Assembly (NCBI GenBank): GCA_020746875.1
Contig: JAGTJL010000007.1
Span: forward strand, 620,001-684,000
Direction: 5' to 3'
Source: Rhexocercosporidium sp. MPI-PUGE-AT-0058
Taxonomy: Eukaryota; Ascomycota; Leotiomycetes; Helotiales
Length of the DNA: 64,000 nucleotides
Shown: positions 10,521 through 22,383 of the stretch, piece after piece
Numbering within the stretch: position 1 is the first letter of the stretch
How the letters are laid out: every line of letters begins with the position of its first letter
Made by a program: the position numbers and the translations under genes
The notes under the pieces: model-generated
What the model was told of the DNA's origin: nothing
Seen by the model: the letters and a program-made list of their open reading frames with translations, nothing else
The model's database searches: none

Positions 10521-13500
10521 CTAAGAGCCCCCGGCATTCATAACCGCCTTCTGCAAATCAAACCAGTAAAGGTTCATTGCGCCCCCGGCGCCACAGAACT
10601 CACTCGAATTGCCCGGACACTTAAAGTTACACTTGCTATCTGTCAGGTTCGCACTCGGATTAGCACCTGCGTTCCCAGCCGTATTAAGACTGTTCCCGCA
10701 CCAGCACTCCTGACCGTATTCTACTCCTGCATATTTGTACGCCCAGCATTTAGAGAGGCACTTGGAGATCGTCATAGCGGTCGCGTTGTTCTCGACTTGC
10801 GTGGGGAGGAGACGGCCTGCGCTGGGCTCCGAGGCACAGGAGTAGTATGTGAAGTTTACGTTGCCTTGGGAGGTAACGGGGGGCCCGGTGTAGGTGGCGC
10901 TCTTGCTGCTTGTCGATGAGGAGGAAGAGGGTGTGGATGATGGTGCGATTGAGGATGAGGTGGATGTGGAGGTTGGTGATGAGGATGGGGATGAGCTGGT
11001 GCTTGTTTGTACGGTGGGGGATGTGCTCTGTACGGTGATCGAGCTTGTGCTAGATGGTGTAGCGATACTGACTTGGTTCGATGACGAAGATGAAGACGAA
11101 GCTTGAACGATCGAAGAGGAACTGCTCGATACAGTTCCTCCAGCTGTGCCGTTCTTGGTATACACGCTCAAGCGGTTCCCATTTCCGCAGTACTGTGTGC
11201 TGTCGCCGCCACAGACTTTCGTACAGTCTGCGTTGGAAACGAGTGTTGCGCCAGTGCCGAAAGAATCTCCGCACCAACCTATTCATGTCAGTATAGTAAG
11301 GGAAAAGGCGAAAAGAGGTAACGTACATTCGCGACCATACTCAGCACCGAAATATTTGTATGCCGAGCAAGCCTGGGCACACATCTGGATCGTCAAAGAG
11401 TCATTGGCGTAGAGCGCACCAGATAGCGCACGAGTGTTGGTGCCTTCGGTGTAACAGCCTGCGTAGTTGTACAGTCCGACTGAGGGTACGATGGCTGGGC
11501 CTGAAGGGGCTTTTGAGGTTGTCGCAACAAGTGCGGAAGAGGTTGTCGTTGAGACTGGTGGAAGACTCGTGATTACGCTTACGGAGGAGCTGGATGTTGA
11601 GCTGGAAACAACGGATGATACACTGGTGGTTGAACTGGATCCAATTGAGCTTGAGACCGGAACTGAGCTAGACGAGCTGACAACTGAAGCCGTCGAGCTT
11701 ACAAACGACGAACTGCTGGACGACGCAGGACTTAGAGCGTACAACTGCAATCTGTTGCCAGCACCACAGTACGTCATCTGATTCCCAGGACAGAGGAAGT
11801 TGCAATCAGCCTGGTTGGTGGCCTTAACACTTCCGGCACCCAAGGTATTGCCACAGTAACATTCACGTCCATACTCGACTCCGAACATCGAGTATGGGGA
11901 GCAGAATTCTGCGCAAGACTCCAAGGTCATGGTATCATTTGCGAATGTTGTACTGCCTAGGGCACGACCGTTGGTTGCTTCAGTCCAGCAGCCTTGGAAG
12001 GTATACTTGGCTACTGTTTGGCGGATGGAGGGGCCGGTTGGAGTGGGGGTGGAACTGGATGTTGAGGTTGTGCTGGTGATGATGGAGCTTGTTGCTGAGC
12101 TTGAGATTGAAGAACTTCCTGATGATGAGATAGAGGATGATCCTGTGACGCTTGCGGAGGTGCTTCCCGATGATGTTACAGAGCTGGAACCTGATACACC
12201 TGAAGACGAAGATAATGAGTTCGATGTAGAAGATGTAATTGACCCCGAGCTGGAACTTGTGATGCTTCCTGAGGAGGATACCGAGCTTGACGATGAGATT
12301 GTAACAAGGCGGCTTGACGACGAGGATGCGGCTGAGTTCTTTTGGTAGACGTTCAAACGGCTGCCAGCACCACAGTACTCAGTAGCATTATTACCACAGA
12401 CCATATTACAATTCGTAATAGCTGTTGGGACAGAGCCGGCGGTGAAAGCATTACCACACCAACACTCACCACCATACTCCAAACCTGCGTAGAGGTAGTT
12501 GCTAGCCGAGCAAGCAGCGACGCAAAGGGCGACGGTCTTACTGGCAATTGTCTGTCCGTTTGGAAGAGCACGGCCATTTGTAGATTCAGTGTAGCATCCG
12601 ATGCTGGAGTATCCACCAACACCAGGATTGACGAATGGTCCACCGGTAGGGGCTGGAGTGGTGGGAGCCGTTGTTGTCGAAGATCCAGGAATAGTGGTGT
12701 TCCCATCGAATCGGCTGGAATCAGCGAACAGCGAGATGTAACTCCCACCTGCTCCGGAACCGACTCCGTTACCACCGCAGATCTGGTTGATATCACCCTT
12801 GCAGGGGAAGTTGCAGTTGCCATCGTCGACTTGAAGAGTCGGGATTTTAGGGCCACCCCAACATTCTCTGTTGTATTGCGTTCCGCAGAAGATGACACCT
12901 GCTGCATTACAGGCAGCGATACACATGGCATTGGTCATGGTATCGGAAGCGGTCAGTTGAGTTTGGAGTTGACGACCTGGGTTGTTTTCTTTGAAGCACC
13001 CAGTGTATTTGTACAGACCAAGACCATTGGACAACAAAGGAGGAGCTTGCTCGGTGACAGCTGTGCAGTCAAATCCGACGTCGTGTTTCCCAAAGGTAGG
13101 GTCGTCCAGATTCATGGTCCAGTGAGCGGCTCCAGAGTACGGGTTCTGGTTCCATTGAGTCTTGGGGACCGAGCAGTACAATGTAGCAGATGCGCTTTCG
13201 CCTGGAGCGAGACTGGTTCCTTCGGCGAGGTCAACTTGGTTGTTGGCTCCAATTATACCTGGGATACCGAAGGGAGGCTTGGAGACAGTCAGGTAGAGTT
13301 TCGTGCTCTCTTTCGTGCCGTTGTTGGTAACTCGCATTTTGAGCGAGCGAGTTTGGTTCTCAGTGACATTTCCGAATGTGAAGTTCTTGGCTGGGTCAAA
13401 TGTAACCCAGGAGAGTGCGTCTGGTGTCTGGAACTCGATCAGAGCCTTGGGTGCGGAGCCAGCGGTGCCGACGACATCGAATAACTTGGTTCCACCGCTG

Positions 13501-15873
13501 GAGATAACCTTCAGGTAGGCTCCGTAATTTCCAGTGACCGAGCTGTCGAAGTTGATGTTGACAGTCACACCGGAGTTACCTGGGATGGTTGATGGGAGAC
13601 CATAGAAAGTGAAGGGACCAGCTTTGGGATTGGCAGCTGTGCCGTTGGGGGCAATGAAAGGACCTGTCTCGCCAACAATGGAATACTGAATTTGAGAGAT
13701 TGTCAAGGCAGCATTGCCCAAGTTGGTGAAGATGGCAGACTGGTTAACACCACCAACTTGTCCTCCAGCGATGACACCCTCGAAAGCGAGAGTGACGGGG
13801 CTAATTCGCAGCAAGGCATCCACACTTTGACCCGTACCACGCATGGTAATTGGGGTGCTAGTACTGTAGCCGGCAATTCCATTCGTGGTAGCAATGACGA
13901 TATCCTGAGACAGGATTCCGACAGACTTTGGGTTGAAAATAGCACTCATCGTGAAGGTGGCACCAGCAGCAAAGTTGGATGGAACTGATGGCACCCCACT
14001 GACAGCGAAATTCGCATCGCCTACATATGAGACGTTTGAAATCGTGACCGCGACATTAGCCGTACAAGTGATTGTTCTGGCAGCAGTGGGAGTATTGAGG
14101 TTAGCCGTACCAAAGTCCACAGGCGATGTGCAGTTGAGAGGCAAGTTCACTGGAGATCCGAAACCATACAAGAATCCCTTGGTTGTTCCGATGTAAACAC
14201 GTCCATCTCCGAACACTGGACGAGTGAACTTGGTGACACTGTCAACATTGAAGCCGTTAATTTGTGTCAATACTCCGTTGTCGGGAACGGCTTTGTAGAT
14301 TCGCAGACTCTGTCCGCGGACGTCGCTGGTCCACAAGAGACCCGTACCAGCTTGGCCGTTGAGAGATGTGGTAGTTCCGTGGCCGACACCGAGAATGCCG
14401 GCGTTGGCGCTGGGAGTATCTGCTACCTTGGCAAAAGATGGAACGCCAGCACTGCAAGAAAATTTGAAGACGTGCGTAGGATAACCGATGACTGTTTGCA
14501 TTAGTTTTCATCTCTTGTGCATCCGAGAACACTTACCGCTGATATAGATGTATCCACCTTCGAGAGGATAGACACCCGCTCCAGCGTAGACCGAGTTCTC
14601 ATTCTGGTAAACCTGAATAACGTTGTCCAACTTGTTTGGCCCATTCTGGTATCCTCCCAGATCATCCAGGTTCAGCCAGTAAGTCTTTCCACTCTTACCA
14701 GTGACTACACCCATACGTTTGACATCGCCGCAAGAAAATTGGCTAGGTAGAAGCTCTAGAGGACTTGTTCCGAGATCTTTGTCCGCGCCGTCCAATTGCG
14801 TCTTCTCCCATGGCATGAAGAAATCTACAATACTCAGACTCCCATCCCCGTTGATTGTCATGTGGACGGCGGCTTCCTCGAGAGATGTAGGTGGGTTGCG
14901 GCCATTGACTGGGATGGTGCTGAGTTGAGAGGCGTAGCCGTTTCCAGTAGCGAAGAACATAGATCCGGCGTCGTCCGAGGCCAATCCACCTCCAGACATC
15001 CAGACACCACCTCCTTTGGTCTGAGAGTCAACACCTGCTCCTTCGGTGGCGTACCTCTCAACGACTGCTCCAGTCGTCTTGTCCCATCCCATAATCCATC
15101 CCGTGAAGTTGTATTGGACACAGTGAGAAGCAAATCCAGCGTAGATGTATTGTCCAGAGTGAAGTAAGGCAGGTCGTTGGTGATGAATCCCTCCACCGAA
15201 GCTTCGGATTGGGTTGTTTCTTGCAACGGTTCCTTCCAGATCCTTAGGGAAACCTGCTCGCTCAGACAGATCATTGACATTGATAGCATGGAAGTAATAG
15301 CGCCCAGCTGGTCTTCCTTGAGCCACATTGGTCTTTGTTTGGTCGAGATATGTTTTCGAGGTGAGGTAGAGAGTGTCGGTGGCTGGGTCGATGACACCAG
15401 TTGCCGTTACGCCAACGTGTGGGTTGATATCAACACATCCATCCAGATCTGCTGTCAAGAATGGGATATGCAAGTTCCTTGACGCTACAATATCGCCCGT
15501 CTTTGCATTAACTTTATAAATATTGTTTTGAGTAGTAGCAACATATACGTATTGAATGCCGTCCGAGGGAGTGTAGACAAGTGGTTGCGAGAACAATTGT
15601 TCCGGTACGCCGCCATAAGCACCTGGCAGGGTGGTCTTGAAGAGTTGACCGAATTGGGAGCTTCCGACTATCGAAGGGTCCATATTATGATTACTGTATT
15701 GTCAGACGATTCCCTTCCTTTCGTCTTTCTCGAAACACTTACGTTTGATATCCAGTCCTAGAATTATCTCCACCCCAAGTAATGGTATCGGTGGAGGCCA
15801 AAGAGTTGACATGGCTAACAAAAAACGAGAGTAAGAAGGTGAGAACGACAGTGGTAGACATGATGCTCGACAT
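10521..15873 (-). CDS. Large secreted quinoprotein-like protein with five WSC domains
   Basis: Four exons (15743-15873, 14537-15693, 11327-14491, 10521-11278) with 45-49-nt introns give 1736 residues. A signal peptide (about 1-27) is followed by a PQQ/quinoprotein-alcohol-dehydrogenase-like propeller region (about 30-500), with GVTATGVIDPATDTLYLTSK as a typical blade. Two or three beta-rich repeats like choice-of-anchor/ASH domains follow (about 500-890). Five Cys-rich WSC carbohydrate-binding domains start near residues 922, 1053, 1254, 1429 and 1623. Each has the GCY/GCF...EYGxECWCGN...YCG pattern. Long Ser/Thr linkers, probably O-mannosylated, separate the later ones. The final WSC domain ends the protein, with no membrane span or GPI signal. 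The sequence supports a secreted or wall-associated glycan-binding protein. Catalysis by the propeller is uncertain because no quinone-binding site was verified. The antisense strand of the Ser-rich repeats carries long meaningless open frames. Confidence 0.9.
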
Positions 15874-18623
15874 CTTGAATTGCGTGCTCTATACTTTCTC
15901 TCCGTACGGAGAGGAAGAAGCAGAAGCGATTAATCGAGGGAAACAACCGTGAGCGAGAGTGAGGCTACAAAAGAGCACGACTAGATAGTAGATCCCTGGC
16001 TGAAGAGGTAGATCAGAGCAGTATCCATGCTTATGTACGCTTCATATCCAAAATCAAGAGGCCCACAAGAAGCGGCGCTGTTGATGAAGAGAACGAGCAA
16101 AGAAAAGAGACCAAGAAGCAAACAAGTGGGAGACGGCAGGCTCCCACAGAAGGCGGAAAGCGTCTCTCCACAAAATAAAGCTCGATCTTCTGGGATTCTG
16201 GAAAATACAGCAAGGAGAGAGGATCCATCCATGACTTATGAGGTCTAGCGGTGGATGTAAAAGAGCGCAGGTTGCATGCATTTCTCCCATCGCAATTTAG
16301 TTTTACCCTTGGCTGGCTCGTCTACATTTCCCAAAGGGGCATCTCGTTACTATCCCAAGGCTATCTGGCCACTCAGGGGCGGGACAAGCGTTGACGAACT
16401 TCTTCCCCGCAAAAAAAATACACCTGCAGCCAGCCAGCCCGTGTGCATGCTTGGGCTGTTCTGCCCTGACCCTTGCTCCCTTGCCGGACTATTGCAAATC
16501 CAGGAACCAGACTAGGGAGTAACACGAGGCCATTCACAGACTCGGAATTCAGCCACGGGCCTAAGAACTGGCGTACAAACTGCTGCTATCTTGAGCATCA
16601 ACAGGGGTAAACAAACATCTGAGTACTTGGGAAGTAGCCAGTCTCGCTGCATGCAGAAGTGGACTCGTCACCTCAATCTTGTTGCCAAGGAAGGAGGCTC
16701 GGTGATTGTGCGGATCATCTGGATCAATTTGGAGGATAGGGACTGTCGAGGAGACAGAGCTCAAGCCACCAACGTGTCATGATGCCATGACTTCATATCC
16801 AATTTCCCTTCCATCAAGCCGGGATCCTGCATCGTACCAGAAAAGCTTTCACTCCCGTATTTACACTTTGATCTTCAGCTGAGCACACCATTTCCAGACT
16901 TGAAATCTACTGTTACATAGAAACTTGTCAGAATGGGACCAATTCTGCGTTAGCATACTTTCTGCACAAGAACAAAATCCACGTAGCGCCATCTGGTAGT
17001 TCTCACTTCTCGCCGAACCAAGTGTTCAAAGCCTGGTATCTAGGCGTAGCGTGGCCGACGGCGTGTGTACTTGCTTGCGCCTCTCTGCATAGCACTTGCA
17101 TCGATAAAAGATTTAGCGTGCCCCTTCATTCTTTTTTTCGCCCAGCCTCTCAGGCTCAGCATTCCATCCTGTGCCTAGCACTTCGCCCTGCATAGCTAAC
17201 TGGCGAGACTGGTTCTCCGAGTTGCATTCGCACCCGTCCGGACGAGAACACTTTGCAGATTTTATTGACTCAAATGGCCGAGGAAACTAGAGCAGTCTGG
17301 ATTACATGGCATGCTTGGAGCGACATTAGCATAACTCCGATGTGAATAGCACCAGATGAGCCAGCAAGCAGTGGGGGGAAAATTCGGAATCTTTACGACA
17401 CTTACGATTCTCCGTACTGACATGTCGAAAATTGAGGTCGTTGATACATACATACTCCAGCAGCAAAAGGAACATTTATCCCCATGTCTCACTCCCTCCC
17501 GTTCAGCTGCTGCCGGGACCAGCCTTATCACTAAAAAACACCGCTCGTCGTTGCGGGAGGCGTGCGACACAGGCTCGTGGTAGGCCTAAAAGTGCTCCAT
17601 CCTGCCGCCTGCGAGCGCCACTCAGGCAAGTCATCGGAACGCTGGATTTCTGAAGTCGGGATAATGTCTTAGCACACCACAACAGCCAAAAACCCCTCAG
17701 CAATGCGATTCACTCACTTAAACTCTCACTTAGTACTCAGCTCCTCCAGCTCAGCTCCCCGAGTGGACAGTCGGGACAGTCCAGACATGTCTCTATTCCC
17801 AAAATCGTACCTAAGTCTTCCAGATTCAATAACGCCAAATTCCCACGCCAGACCATTCCATTCTCCGGTACACTACACATCCAATACCCTCCCTTAACAC
17901 AATCAGAGAATCCAGAACCAGATTTTTCCCCCTCCAACCCTCTTCTGCCCCCTACTGTACCCCTGAGCACAACAAGGCTATGCCCGCTCCGGACTCCGCC
18001 CTTTCCTAGCGCGTCCAGAAGCCTGGGCCATCGGATCGACAGCCAGCATTTCTCCTTCTGGGGATACGATGGGCTTGACTTAGGGGCGCTTTACTAAGAT
18101 AGGAACTCTTCCCAGATACGCCACAATCGCCGGGCTTGGTTTGCGAATGGCTTCATCGTTCTATCTTGCGCGAATTCCCGATTCGGACGGATTGTTCTGC
18201 TTTGGTCTTGCGACTATGAGTTGACGGAACTGGTGAGGCTGATAATGGACTCGAACTCGAACTTGCTGGTCTGGTTTTAAGAAGTGAGAAGAGCTTATCT
18301 ATGTATCGCCTTGCGCTATTTGAGGGTTGGTGAGTAGAGCTACCACGGAAGATTTCTGGATACCTCCGTAAGTTGGGATAAGATTTCTTATCGTCTAGTC
18401 TAGAGAATTTGTGCTGTTGGGACGCAGTAGCTTGCACATGTTCAGGTTGTTGAAAAGATATACGGTTAGTAACTGGTACTTGGGCTTAGATCCTCTGATA
18501 GCACCAGATAGTAGCAGCTCTGTCTTGATACCAAGTAGTCTTAGATTAACATGCTCAAGAACGTTAGCGCATGATCTCTCATGTCCTTAGTATCTTTCGA
18601 TTCATGTAACGGAGCTTTTGCTA
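15874..18623. other. Intergenic, 2.7 kb, no gene supported
   Basis: This holds the promoter of the WSC gene and about 2.5 kb in which I find only short overlapping frames. A 94-codon minus-strand frame (18153-18437) is Ser-rich and lysine-rich but unrecognised. No repeat or RNA gene was seen. Confidence 0.5.
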
Positions 18624-18990
18624 CTAACGACGAGCGATAAAGGAAAACTCCCTGGCTTTGAATTCAGCTTCGAAAAGTTCCGATGATAAAGTAGAATACA
18701 TCGAGTTCGCCTGTTTCAGCTCCACATACTGCTTCCCGTTCAGTTGATTCACGTCCCAGCTCTTGGGACCATCTGTAGTGTCAGTATATCTCAAGTCTTG
18801 TGATAGACTGCAGCTACCCGTAGACAGCAAAATGCAGGTAGGTTCCTTTCTTCTAGCATCCACTTGGCAAGGCTCTTGACTAAATTATCATTATCAACTA
18901 AGAAAAACTCACACCGTTGGCATTTCCTGTTTCACGGCATTGCTCTCTACTACAATACTTCAAGCTCGCTTGTGAACTTTCTCTCGACAT
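18624..18990 (-). CDS. Possible small spliced gene, about 85-100 residues
   Basis: Starting at ATG 18990 the minus strand reads MSRESSQASLKYCSREQCR. It can be spliced from about 18915 to about 18868, then continued through a frame with VDARRKEPTCILLST. A second optional 45-nt intron (GTAGCT...CTACAG) leads to DGPKSWDVNQLNGKQYVELK and a stop at 18624-18626. The frames join consistently and the composition is protein-like with Cys spacing. However, the first donor would be a weak GTGTGA, and the second intron is a multiple of three without stops, so it may be retained. No family is recognised, and expression evidence is needed to accept this as a gene. Confidence 0.33.
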
Positions 18991-19722
18991 ACTAGATACC
19001 TATCTTTCTCGAGATTCGGTTCATTTTTGGCTTGGCTGGGAACTAATTGTAAGTCATATGCAGCTATCCGTGGACTCGTGTCTCGGCACCTGAAATAATT
19101 TGTCAATAGATATTACGCCTTCCCCTTGGAAAGAGGCATGAGTCTGATCTTATGACTGATGCAGTTTCCCATGATTGATCGGTATGTTTTGGTCTTGTGG
19201 CTGTTCCTCATTATTGATGAGGATCCCGGGGAGTCTTGGTCCGAAGGCTGTCCTGACTTCGTCGAGAACAGAACAGGACTTCAGTCTCTTGAACACTTCC
19301 TTTTCGTGAGTTTTCTCCTTCTTGGCACCCTTTCCTTTTCAAAGAACAATTAGATTGTGGTGTATTTCTCACTACCATGCCGAGGCCCAGGCGTCCAGGG
19401 ACACTTCAAGTCACAACCGATTGTTTGTGGTCTACACATGCCTCTACCACGACAAAGTATAGTTTTGTTCGATCTCATTATGTCTACAATATTACCACGA
19501 AACCAACGCCTTCTACAATAGATTTTTTATTGTTCAAATCATATGAATGTTCAAACCAAGACCTCGTATGCCTTCCTCCTTTCGCCTCCCTTATCGTCTC
19601 CTTATCGGCTAGCGTCCAAATATTTTGTCGTCACTCGTTTGGTTGCAGAGAATTTCCAGGAGTCGCGTAAATATTCGAACAAAGGCGACGACCTCCCCTT
19701 CCCTTCCCTTCCTTCCATCTAC
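18991..19722. other. Intergenic / helicase leader
   Basis: No gene recognised. The last 180 nt are open in the helicase frame (a non-conserved 60-codon extension to 19543), but family similarity starts only after 19723. Confidence 0.5.
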
Positions 19723-21525
19723 ATGTTCTCCCTCTCTGCATTCAAACGCAGTCCACTTCTACGAAATCTCATCACAATCACGATGGAGTCCAAGAAGAAC
19801 CCCGCCAGACGGCACCCGTACAGAGGCAAGAAAGCCATGGGAACGAATGCCACTCCTCGAAATGCAACTGCAGCTGCACCAACTCCTCAACCCCTTCCGC
19901 GTGTCGCGACTCCTCCTCTCACTGCACCCGTCCCTCTCGATACTCCTCGATTCGCAGATCTTGCAAACGAGAAGCTATTGCATCCGATTCTGATCCAGAC
20001 CATCACCGAGGACCTCAAGTTCGATCATATGATGCCAGTACAGGCTGCTACCCTCCACGATCTGCTTGCAAAGCGAATCGACTGCCTCGCACAAGCAAAG
20101 ACTGGGACTGGAAAGACGATTGCTTTCTTGCTACCTGCCATCCAAACGATGATCAACAAGAACCACAGAGTCGGTTCCGGCATCTCTCTGCTCGTCATCT
20201 CTCCCACTCGAGAACTGGCAATGCAAATCGCAAAGGAAGCCACCGCGCTCCTCCAACGCCTCCCCCGATACAAAGTCAGCTTCGCAATCGGAGGGACGAA
20301 CAAGAATGCCGAAGAGAAGAGCATCCTCAGCGGCTGCGATATCCTGATCGCTACCCCCGGAAGACTGTACGATCATCTTGGGGACCACCGAATTGTCAAC
20401 GCCTTCAGCAACCTCGACACCTTAGTCCTCGATGAAGCCGACCGCCTTCTCGACATGGGCTTCCTCAACTCCCTCAAAGATATCGTGAAGTGCCTCCCAG
20501 ACAAGGAGAAGACCAACCGCCAAGGCATGCTCTTCTCCGCCACCATCGCACCTCACGTCCAGAAAGTCGCTCAGCTCATCCTCTCCAAAGACTACAAGTT
20601 CATCTCCACCATCCCCGAAGGCGAGCTCAACACCCACGAGCGCGTCCCGCAACACCTCATCGTCGTCCCGACTTTCTCAGACGTCGCGGCTGCAATGGTA
20701 GGCTCCCTCCGCTCGGAGATGGCCATGATCGGCGCACCCGCATTCAAAGCCATCGTCTTTGCACCCACAGCCGCCCTCGTCGATTTCTACGGCGACATTC
20801 TCGAGAACCTCCCCGGCATGCCGAAAGTCAGCGTCCTACACTCCCGCGTAAGTCAAAGCAAGCGCACCAGCGCCACAAACGCCTTCCGCGAAGCCAAGAA
20901 CGGCATCCTGGTCGCTACCGATGTCGTGGCTCGTGGTATGGATTTCCCGCTCGTGACGAACGTCTTGCAGGTCGGTATTCCATCGGATAAGGAGTCATAC
21001 GTTCATCGTCTCGGTCGAACTGCTCGTGCGGGTGCGGAGGGCAGAGGAACATTCATCATTACCCAGCCTGAGACATTCTTCTCGAAGTGGACGTTGAAGG
21101 AAATCACCTTCGAGCCTGTCGATGCTGATCTCTCCTCCAAGGCAGAGGTCAGAGCTATTGCCGAGAAGAGAGAGAACCATTCCAGGACATATCAAGCTTG
21201 GATGGGCTATTACAAGAATCACTGCAAGGGTCTCCAGTGGGATAATGCGCAGCTTGTGCAGGAGGCGAATGAGTTTGCTAGGGATGGATTGGGTTCCCCT
21301 GAGGTCCCGGGTGTTGCTAAGAGTACTCTTAGTAAGATGGGCTTGAAGGGTGTTAGGGGGCTTAATGTCGTGCCTGACCCACCTAGAGTTCCTCGAGGTG
21401 GAAACGGTGGACGCGGAGGTGCGTCTGGTGGTGGAGAGGGACGATCTGCCGGTGCTGGAGGACGAGGTGGACGCGGTGGTGGAAGTGGCGGACGTGGCGG
21501 CGGTAGGACCGGAGGATTCAACTGA
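19723..21525 (+). CDS. DEAD-box ATP-dependent RNA helicase, MSS116-like
   Basis: A single exon encodes 600 residues. The N-terminus is basic and rich in Arg/Ser/Ala with no acidic patch, consistent with a mitochondrial presequence. The helicase core is complete: motif I AKTGTGKT (about 125-132), Ia PTRELAMQIA, Ib TPGRL, II VLDEADRLLDMGF, III SAT, IV IVFAPT, V ATDVVARGMDFP and VI HRLGRTARAG. A C-terminal extension with the fold typical of Mss116-type helicases ends in an RGG/GGR-rich tail (about 550-600) that would bind RNA non-specifically. Family knowledge: such proteins use ATP to remodel mitochondrial group I/II introns and assist RNA folding. Start 19723 was chosen because the upstream in-frame extension lacks targeting or conserved features. 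Gene assignment within the Mss116/CYT-19 group is by resemblance only. Confidence 0.9.
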   Translation: MFSLSAFKRSPLLRNLITITMESKKNPARRHPYRGKKAMGTNATPRNATAAAPTPQPLPRVATPPLTAPVPLDTPRFADLANEKLLHPILIQTITEDLKFDHMMPVQAATLHDLLAKRIDCLAQAKTGTGKTIAFLLPAIQTMINKNHRVGSGISLLVISPTRELAMQIAKEATALLQRLPRYKVSFAIGGTNKNAEEKSILSGCDILIATPGRLYDHLGDHRIVNAFSNLDTLVLDEADRLLDMGFLNSLKDIVKCLPDKEKTNRQGMLFSATIAPHVQKVAQLILSKDYKFISTIPEGELNTHERVPQHLIVVPTFSDVAAAMVGSLRSEMAMIGAPAFKAIVFAPTAALVDFYGDILENLPGMPKVSVLHSRVSQSKRTSATNAFREAKNGILVATDVVARGMDFPLVTNVLQVGIPSDKESYVHRLGRTARAGAEGRGTFIITQPETFFSKWTLKEITFEPVDADLSSKAEVRAIAEKRENHSRTYQAWMGYYKNHCKGLQWDNAQLVQEANEFARDGLGSPEVPGVAKSTLSKMGLKGVRGLNVVPDPPRVPRGGNGGRGGASGGGEGRSAGAGGRGGRGGGSGGRGGGRTGGFN

Positions 21526-22383
21526 ATCACATCACATCACATCCAGGTTCTGACGACTCCGCTTGTACGATGAGCCAGTTTCCCTGGAATATGAGACGTC
21601 CTGGGCCGCCTTGGGCTGTACTATAGACATAGACTTCTGCTTCTCTTTCGTTGTTTTTTGCGTTTGCATTTGGGATGTGGGTATGCGTATAGACGGAGAG
21701 ATACTGAGATACCCATAGCTAGACTGGCGAGATAAAGCCATGTTGTACTTGTATAAGCGTAGGCGCACATAGAGGTTGGATGGATGATCACGATCAATTG
21801 ATTAGATTCCTTCTTGAACAAACTGAACTTTCCTAGTATACAAGCGGATTGTACTTCGTACGTGAAGATATTCTCCCACCCTGCCTTATTGTACGACTCT
21901 ATCCCAACTTCCAACCGCAACATCCCTCGGTACGGTCTAGATACACACTTCCTTCTCGGTCCTGTTCCCAGACGGTGCACACGGCAATAGGTAGCTCGTA
22001 GAACCAGGTAATCTGCAACGGCAGGTTGTAACTTATAGATATACAGACGCCCCCACATCCGTGTATGCGGTTCGTGTATTGCGAAAAAGTGATAGATTCG
22101 CTTGTTTATTTACTTTACTGTATTGGCTTGCCTTCCCTATTCACTCACTCACTCACTCGCTCGCTCCCTCAAGCACGTAGATGTAGATGATCCACTCTCG
22201 ACTAATGATTACGGGAAGATTCCGCTACTCCACTCTAATCTAATCTCCTCGACTCGACTCGACTCTCAAGGCACTGAAGTCAGAAGCGGGATAGACGTTC
22301 GACAAGCTATAATCTCCTTGAACGTCCCAAGTATACAGTACCGACGAGAGAGCTATCTCCTATCTCCTACTAAAGTATCAACA
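21526..22383. other. Convergent intergenic region
   Basis: The helicase (+) and hydrolase (-) end tail-to-tail about 860 bp apart. There are no genes; a (CACT)n-like run sits near 22139-22165 and (ACATC)n at 21527-21544. Confidence 0.6.

Noticed and set aside
11929..13484. Long plus-strand open frames (139 and 380 codons) across the WSC gene
   Set aside because: They are antisense shadows of Ser-rich WSC exon 3. Asp/Glu/Val-rich translations arise from the reverse of Ser codons, and there are no motifs.
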